Source of the DNA: CAZWEZ01 sp964632795
GTDB taxonomy: Bacteria > Pseudomonadota > Alphaproteobacteria > Rhodospirillales > 2-02-FULL-58-16
Reading direction: 5' to 3'
NCBI GenBank assembly: GCA_964632795.1
Contig: CAZWEZ010000123.1
Location: 1-9,991 of the forward strand
Length of the DNA stretch: 9,991 nt
The first letter of the stretch is position 1. Each line of letters opens with the position of its first letter. Shown here in pieces: positions 5,732-9,991 of the stretch. The notes beneath the pieces are model-generated. The model did not search any database. It was not told the DNA's origin and saw only the letters and a program-made list of their open reading frames with translations. The position numbers were made by a program, and so were the translations under genes.

Positions 5732-6565
5732 TCAGCGTTGCCTTCGGGCACAATAGAAAGTCGCCCGCCCGCCCTGGACGATATGGCGGATGCCGCCGCC
5801 CCCGGCAAGGTCGCAGTCGCAGCCCGGGCAGGCCTCGCCGGGCCGCCCGTAGACCGCGAAATGGTGCTGGAAGTAGCCCGCCTCGCCGTCCGGATGGCGG
5901 TAGTCGCGCAGGCTCGAGCCGCCCGCCGCGATGGCCTCGGCGAGCACCTCGCGGATGGCGGCGGCCAGCCGCTCGGCCCGCCCGCCGGCCACCGTGGATG
6001 CCTTGCGCCGGGGCGAGATGGCGGCCCGGAACAGGCTTTCGGAAGCGTAGATGTTGCCCATCCCGGCGACCACGGATTGGTCGAGCAGGGCCGGCTTGAC
6101 CGGCCCCCGGCGGCCCTTCAGGCGGGCCGCCAGGTAGGGGCCGGAGAATTCGTTGCCCAGGGGCTCGGGGCCGAGCCCGGCGAGCAACGGATGGCCGGGA
6201 CCCTCGGCGATGGTCATCAGGCCGAAGCGCCGGGCGTCGGTGAAACGCACGGTGGAACCGTCCTCGCACACCAGATCGACGTGGTCGTGGGGGCCGGGGG
6301 GCGGCGGGGCGGCGGCGAAGGTCCTGAACCGCCCGCTCATCCCCAAATGGGTGATCAGCGCCGCGCCGTCGTCGAGCTCGATCACCAGGTACTTGGCGCG
6401 CCGTCCCACCGCGCGCACCCGCCGGCCCTCGAGGCGGGCGGCGAAGGCGGGCGGGAAGGGAATCCTGAGGGCGTCGCGGCGCACCGTCACGCGGCACAAC
6501 CTCCGGCCCTCCAGCACGGGGGCCAGGGCGCGGCGGATGGTTTCGACTTCCGGCAACTCGGGCAT
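5732..6565 (-). CDS. mutM: Formamidopyrimidine-DNA glycosylase (Fpg/MutM)
   Basis: MutM excises 8-oxoguanine and formamidopyrimidines and nicks the abasic site. The product has 277 residues, normal length. The catalytic N-terminus MPELPEVETIRR has P2 (nucleophile), E3 and E6. K58 in RRAKYLVIE, the ITHLGMSGRF motif and VAGMGNIYASE of the helix-two-turn-helix are all present. The C-terminal zinc finger is unusual. Its cysteines are C246, C249, C251 and C272, with 22 residues between C249 and C272 instead of about 16. The usual fourth cysteine, three residues after C272, is arginine (CARRQR). R267 in GGR, which contacts the lesion-opposite strand, is kept. C251 may replace the missing ligand. 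The start (ATG 6565) lies 36 bp from the divergent ubiE start. It heads the unit continuing, through the MITE, into the exported protein and enoyl-CoA hydratase genes. Confidence 0.96.
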   Translation of the reverse strand: MPELPEVETIRRALAPVLEGRRLCRVTVRRDALRIPFPPAFAARLEGRRVRAVGRRAKYLVIELDDGAALITHLGMSGRFRTFAAAPPPPGPHDHVDLVCEDGSTVRFTDARRFGLMTIAEGPGHPLLAGLGPEPLGNEFSGPYLAARLKGRRGPVKPALLDQSVVAGMGNIYASESLFRAAISPRRKASTVAGGRAERLAAAIREVLAEAIAAGGSSLRDYRHPDGEAGYFQHHFAVYGRPGEACPGCDCDLAGGGGIRHIVQGGRATFYCARRQR

Positions 6566-6601
6566 GGTCTCACACTGGGGCTTAGGCTATGGTTCCCGGC
6601 C

Positions 6602-7387
6602 ATGTCCCGCAAGCCTCAAAAGGCCCCCGCCGCCGATCATCCGCAGGCGGCGGAAACCAATACCCATTTCGGCTACAGAACGGTTCCCGAGGGGGACAAG
6701 GCGGGGCTGGTGCGCAATGTCTTCGACAGCGTCGCGCCCCGCTACGACCTGATGAACGACCTGATGAGCATGGGCGTCCACCGGCTGTGGAAGTCGGCCC
6801 TCATCGATTGGCTGAACCCGAGGCCCGGGATGCGCCTTTTGGACCTCGGCGGGGGCACCGGCGACATCGCCTTCGGCTTCCGCGAGCGCGGCGGCGGCGA
6901 GGTCACGGTGTGCGACGTCAACCCGGCGATGCTGGAGATGGGACGCGACCGGGCCATCGACCGCGGCCTGCTGGCGGGCATCGCGTGGATCGCCGGCGAC
7001 GCCGAACGGCTGCCCCTGGGCGAGGGCGCGTTCGACGCCTACGTCACCGCCTTCTGCCTGCGCAACGTGACCCGGGTCCCGGCCGCCCTGGCCGAGGCCC
7101 GGCGCGTGCTCAGGCCCGGCGGCCGGTTCCTGTGCCTGGAGTTCAGCCGGGTCACGGCGCCGGTCCTGGCCAAGCTCTACGACGCCTATTCCTTCACCGT
7201 GCTGCCGACTCTCGGCCGGGCGGTGACCGGCGACGGCGCCCCCTACCGCTACCTGGTGGAAAGCATCCGCCGGTTCCCCGACCAGCCGGCCTTCGCCGGG
7301 ATGATCGCCGAGGCCGGCCTGGAGAACGTCCGCTTCCGCAACCTGTCGGGCGGCATCGCCGCCATCCATTCGGCGTGGCGGTTGTAG
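6602..7387 (+). CDS. ubiE: Ubiquinone/menaquinone C-methyltransferase UbiE
   Basis: UbiE is the SAM-dependent C-methyltransferase that methylates 2-polyprenyl-6-methoxy-1,4-benzoquinol in ubiquinone synthesis (and demethylmenaquinol where present). The 261-residue product shows the first UbiE signature YDLMNDLMSMGVHRLWK (48-64). It also has the SAM motif LLDLGGGTGDIAF (79-91), CDVNPAMLEMG, and the second signature RVLRPGGRFLCLEFS (168-182). It ends with GGIAAIHSAWRL, as expected. The frame is open far upstream because of GC bias. ATG 6602 is the start that gives normal length, although no Shine-Dalgarno is evident. The 36-bp gap to the divergent mutM cannot hold both promoters, so they must overlap or reach into the genes. 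Originally 9 bp separated it from ubiB; a MITE now lies between. Confidence 0.97.
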   Translation: MSRKPQKAPAADHPQAAETNTHFGYRTVPEGDKAGLVRNVFDSVAPRYDLMNDLMSMGVHRLWKSALIDWLNPRPGMRLLDLGGGTGDIAFGFRERGGGEVTVCDVNPAMLEMGRDRAIDRGLLAGIAWIAGDAERLPLGEGAFDAYVTAFCLRNVTRVPAALAEARRVLRPGGRFLCLEFSRVTAPVLAKLYDAYSFTVLPTLGRAVTGDGAPYRYLVESIRRFPDQPAFAGMIAEAGLENVRFRNLSGGIAAIHSAWRL

Positions 7388-7392
7388 TACTA

Positions 7393-7546
7393 CCAAGGAG
7401 CGATGATAATGACCCATGGAGATCGTGCCCGCGCCCCGTCGGAGGGCGTCGGCACGCCTTGACGATGCGCACCATCGCCGGCAACGCGCCTCCTACCCGA
7501 CGGGGCGCGGGCGCGATCTCCATGGGTCATTATCATCGCTCCTTGG
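7393..7546. mobile_element. MITE-like palindromic element, copy 2 (154 bp)
   Basis: The first 50 bases and the reverse complement of the last 50 agree at 49 positions, leaving a 54-base middle with two small hairpins (GGCGT/ACGCC and CGATG/CATCG). TA flanks both ends (7391-7392 and 7547-7548), consistent with TA duplication. It matches the core of copy 1 at 150 of 154 positions. No transposase is encoded. It sits between the ubiE stop (7387) and the ubiB start (7553). Deleting the element and one TA leaves just nine bases (TACTATAAT) between those genes. As RNA it would fold into a stem of about 50 pairs, a likely RNase III target (inference). Confidence 0.9.
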
Positions 7547-7552
7547 TATAAT

Positions 7553-9100
7553 ATGTTCCGCCCGCTACGCAACATCGCCCGCCTGCTCGCCATCGCCCGC
7601 ACCCTGGCCCGCCACGACGCCCTGTTCCTGCTCGAGCGCCTGGAGGTCGCCGGGGCGGTGGTGCTGGCGGCGCGCCTGGCGGCGCGGCGGCGGGTCGACG
7701 GCCGGCCCGGCCAGCGGCTGGCCCGGGCGTTGCAGGAGGCGGGCCCCAGCTTCATCAAGCTGGGCCAGGCGCTGTCCACCCGCTCGGACCTGCTGGGCGA
7801 GGAGATGGCCGGCGACCTGTCCGAGCTCCAGGACCGGCTGCCGCCGTTCTCCGGGGCCGAGGCGCGCCAGGCCGTCGAGGCCGAGTTCGGCCAGCCCCTG
7901 GAGTCCCTGTTCGCGGAGTTCGACGATCGACCGGTGGCCGCCGCCTCCATCGCCCAGGTCCACTTCGCGGTGACCGGCGAGGGCCGGGAGGTGGCGGTCA
8001 AGATCCTGCGTCCGGGCATCGAGGCGGCGTTCGCCCGCGATCTGGACATGTTCCTGTGGCTGGCCGAGACCATCGAGGCGACGCGGCCGCGGATGCGCCG
8101 CCTGCGGCCCGTCGAGTCGGTGCGCACCATGGCCGAGACGGTGGCCCTCGAGATGGATCTGCGTTTCGAGGCGGCGGCGGCCTGCGAGTTGGGCGAAAAC
8201 TTCGAGGGCGATCCCGACTTCCGGGTGCCGGCGGTGGACTGGGCGCGAACCGGGCGCCGGGTGCTGACCACCGAACGGGTGGTCGGGATTCCGCTGGATG
8301 ACCGCCAGGCCATCGTCGCCGCCGGCCACGACCCCGAGAAGACCATCACCAAGGCGGTGGTCGCCTTCTTCAAGCAGGTCTTCCGCGACGGCCTGTTCCA
8401 CGCCGACCTCCACCCCGGCAACCTGTTCGTGGCTGCGGACGGGGCCATCGTCGCCGTCGATTTCGGGATCATGGGGCGGGTCGACATGGCCACCCGCCGG
8501 CATATGGGCGAGATGCTGATGGCGTTCCTGAACCGCGACTACCGCCGCGTCGCCGAGGTTCATTTCGAGGCCGGATGGGTCCCGGCCCACCGCTCGGTGG
8601 ACGCCTTCACCCAGGCCTGCCGGTCGATCGCCGAGCCGATCTTCGACAAGCCGCAGAACGAGATCTCCATGGCCCACCTGCTGGGCCAGCTGTTCCAGAT
8701 CACCGAGACCTTCGAGATGGAGGTCCAGCCGCAGCTGCTGCTGCTCCAGAAGACCATGCTGACCGCCGAGGGGACCGGGCGCAAGCTGTGCCCCGAGGCC
8801 AACATGTGGTTCCTCGCCCGGCCCCTGATCGAGGACTGGATCGCCGATACCATGGGACCCGAGGCACGCCTGCGCGAGGCCGCCGACGGCCTGGCGCAGG
8901 CGGTCGGCCACCTGCCCCGGCTGCTGGAGGGGGCCGAGAAGATCGCCGTCATGCTGGCCGAAGGCGGCCTGCGGCTGCACCCCGAGACGGTCCGCGCCCT
9001 GCGCGCCCCGCCCCGGGGCGCCGCCCCGCTGACGGTGCCGTGGGTGATCGTCGCGCTGGCCCTGCTGGCCCTGCTGGTCCTGCTGGCGCTGGCGGTCTAG
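7553..9100 (+). CDS. ubiB: Ubiquinone biosynthesis kinase-like protein UbiB (ABC1/ADCK family)
   Basis: UbiB is an atypical kinase-fold ATPase of the inner membrane that supports ubiquinone biosynthesis, probably by helping lipid intermediates reach soluble enzymes. The 515-residue product contains the family KxGQ motif (KLGQ, 69-72), the alanine-rich nucleotide loop AAASIAQVH (129-137), VAVK (147-150), HADLHPGN (283-290) and VDFG (302-305). The C-terminus (about 493-515) is a hydrophobic helix, as in typical UbiB proteins, which usually have two. ATG 7553 begins MFRPLRNIARLL as in relatives. It has no Shine-Dalgarno, since the bases before it come from the MITE end (CTCCTTGGTATAAT). Initiation may formerly have depended on coupling to ubiE. 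A 59-residue membrane protein follows 20 bp later. Confidence 0.96.
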   Translation: MFRPLRNIARLLAIARTLARHDALFLLERLEVAGAVVLAARLAARRRVDGRPGQRLARALQEAGPSFIKLGQALSTRSDLLGEEMAGDLSELQDRLPPFSGAEARQAVEAEFGQPLESLFAEFDDRPVAAASIAQVHFAVTGEGREVAVKILRPGIEAAFARDLDMFLWLAETIEATRPRMRRLRPVESVRTMAETVALEMDLRFEAAAACELGENFEGDPDFRVPAVDWARTGRRVLTTERVVGIPLDDRQAIVAAGHDPEKTITKAVVAFFKQVFRDGLFHADLHPGNLFVAADGAIVAVDFGIMGRVDMATRRHMGEMLMAFLNRDYRRVAEVHFEAGWVPAHRSVDAFTQACRSIAEPIFDKPQNEISMAHLLGQLFQITETFEMEVQPQLLLLQKTMLTAEGTGRKLCPEANMWFLARPLIEDWIADTMGPEARLREAADGLAQAVGHLPRLLEGAEKIAVMLAEGGLRLHPETVRALRAPPRGAAPLTVPWVIVALALLALLVLLALAV

Positions 9101-9120
9101 ACGGCGGGAAAGAGACATCC

Positions 9121-9300
9121 ATGGCCCTCGACCCCGAAACGGTGCACAAGGTCCAGCTCGCCGGCTGGCTGCTGTTCGTGGTCTCGGCCGTCTTCTTCAT
9201 CGCTGCCAGCCTCCGCGCCGGCGACAGGCTGGGGCTGGCGGGCGGGGTCTTCTTCCTGGTCGCCTGCGTCGTCTTCCTGATTCCGTTGTGGAAACGGTGA
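9121..9300 (+). CDS. Small two-helix membrane protein of unknown function
   Basis: A 59-residue protein begins MALDPETVHKVQLAGW and has two hydrophobic segments, about 14-29 (GWLLFVVSAVFFIAAS) and 36-55 (GLAGGVFFLVACVVFLIP). A short polar turn (LRAGDR) joins them, and it ends in the basic tail LWKR. The ATG lies 20 bp after the ubiB stop with a purine-rich GGGAAAGAG upstream, so it is probably the last gene of the ubiE-ubiB unit. Its pattern is a helical hairpin with both ends on one side, likely the cytoplasm. I do not know the family. Its place next to ubiB suggests, but does not show, a role near membrane-bound ubiquinone synthesis. It ends 12 bp from the convergent nth stop. Confidence 0.75.
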   Translation: MALDPETVHKVQLAGWLLFVVSAVFFIAASLRAGDRLGLAGGVFFLVACVVFLIPLWKR

Positions 9301-9312
9301 CGGGATATATAC

Positions 9313-9945
9313 TTACGTCGTCTTGGCCTCGTAGGCGCACAGCGCGTTGACCACACAGACCTCGCACTTCGGCTTGCGTGACTTGCAGACGTGGCGGCCG
9401 TGGAGGATCAGCCGGTGGTGGGCGTGGAGCTTCCACTTGTCCGGGGTCGCCTTCTCCAGCCCGGCCTCGACCTCCAGCGGCGTCTTGCCGGGGGCCAGAC
9501 CGGTGCGGTTGGAAAGCCTAAAAACATGGGTATCGACGGCGATCACCGGCCGGCCGAAGGCGACGTTCAGGACCACGTTGGCGGTCTTGCGGCCGACCCC
9601 GGGCAGGGCTTCCAGCGCTTCCCGGTTCTCCGGCACCGCGCCGCCGTGCTCCTCGACCAGGATGCGGCTGAGCTTGATGATGTTGGCGGCCTTGGTGTTG
9701 TAGAGGCCGATCGTCTTGATCAAGTCCTTGAGCCTGCCCTCGCCGAGGTCCCCCATCGCCTGGGGCGAATCGGCGGCGGCGAACAGCGGCCCGGTGGCCT
9801 TGTTGACCCCGACGTCGGTGGCCTGGGCCGACAGCACCACCGCCACCAGCAGGGTGTAGGGGTTGATGAAGTCCAACGCGCTCTCGGGCTCCGGGATGCT
9901 TTCGGCGAGCAGGGCATAGAAGCGGTCGACGTCGGGGGGGGTCAT
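9313..9945 (-). CDS. nth: Endonuclease III (DNA glycosylase/AP lyase)
   Basis: Nth removes oxidised pyrimidines such as thymine glycol and cleaves the resulting abasic site. The product is 210 residues, the normal size. The helix-hairpin-helix LPGVGRKTANVVL contains the catalytic lysine K120, and the catalytic aspartate is D138 in AVDTHVFRLSNR; both keep the E. coli numbering. The [4Fe-4S] cluster motif C-x6-C-x2-C-x5-C is intact (C187, C194, C197, C203). ATG 9945 is preceded by GGAG at about nine bases. The gene converges on the ubiE-ubiB unit with only 12 bp between stop codons and no visible terminator. What lies upstream is outside the window, apart from 46 bases without features. Confidence 0.97.
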   Translation of the reverse strand: MTPPDVDRFYALLAESIPEPESALDFINPYTLLVAVVLSAQATDVGVNKATGPLFAAADSPQAMGDLGEGRLKDLIKTIGLYNTKAANIIKLSRILVEEHGGAVPENREALEALPGVGRKTANVVLNVAFGRPVIAVDTHVFRLSNRTGLAPGKTPLEVEAGLEKATPDKWKLHAHHRLILHGRHVCKSRKPKCEVCVVNALCAYEAKTT

Positions 9946-9991
9946 GAGTGTTGCTCCACTTCGTTACGCGAGCCCCTCAATCGCCGGGCGG

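Noticed and set aside
5603..6601. Upstream extension of the ubiE frame through mutM and the mobile element
   Set aside because: It would add over 330 residues read antisense to mutM; UbiE proteins begin at the chosen ATG and have the normal length from there.
7541..7558. TATAAT at 7547-7552 as an outward promoter of the mobile element driving ubiB
   Set aside because: It abuts the ubiB ATG, so transcripts would start inside the gene, and the -35 position (GGGTCA) is poor.
7565..9118. 517-codon open frame on the minus strand opposite ubiB
   Set aside because: Shadow of ubiB with a repetitive Gly/Gln/Leu/His-rich translation and no family features.

Overview
The window is high-GC chromosomal DNA from a bacterium that is most likely an alphaproteobacterium, probably Rhodospirillales-like. 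I infer this from the protein sequences, the block recF-dnaN-dnaA-rpsT-enoyl-CoA hydratase-mutM-ubiE-ubiB, and the ubiquinone genes. The genus is not proven; a Magnetospirillum-type genome would fit. Most genes are core housekeeping genes that can be recognised with confidence. No plasmid, phage or defence genes are visible.

Layout. Positions 1-3370 (minus strand) hold the replication/repair block dnaA -> dnaN -> recF; recF runs off the left edge. A hairpin plus T-tract and a perfect TATAAT box lie between dnaA and dnaN. Positions 3371-3913 hold no credible gene: an AT-rich stretch upstream of dnaA, then a very long perfect inverted repeat and a second hairpin just behind rpsT. Positions 3914-4253 are rpsT with a clear TTGACG-N17-TATAAG promoter. 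Positions 4272-6565 (minus strand) hold a transcription unit read as mutM -> exported small protein of unknown function -> enoyl-CoA hydratase. Diverging from mutM, positions 6602-9300 (plus strand) hold ubiE, ubiB and a 59-residue two-helix membrane protein. nth (minus strand, 9313-9945) converges on this unit.

The most unusual content is two copies of a short palindromic mobile element (MITE-like) that I do not recognise. Copy 2 (7393-7546, 154 bp) has 50-bp terminal inverted repeats matching at 49 of 50 positions, flanked by TA on both sides. Copy 1 (5468-5724, 257 bp) is the same 154-bp element, differing at only 4 positions, plus a 103-bp insert that carries its own 20-bp inverted repeat. 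Removing each element with one TA rebuilds a tight gap between genes: about 18 bp between mutM and the exported protein gene, and 9 bp between ubiE and ubiB. Both elements have therefore landed inside transcription units, where their RNA would form a long hairpin. Size, TA duplication and placement resemble Correia elements of Neisseria, but the sequence is different.

How the genes work together: DnaA initiates replication, the DnaN clamp gives polymerase processivity and RecF supports gap repair. MutM and Nth are base-excision glycosylases for oxidised purines and pyrimidines. UbiE and UbiB act in ubiquinone biosynthesis. S20 is a small-subunit ribosomal protein.
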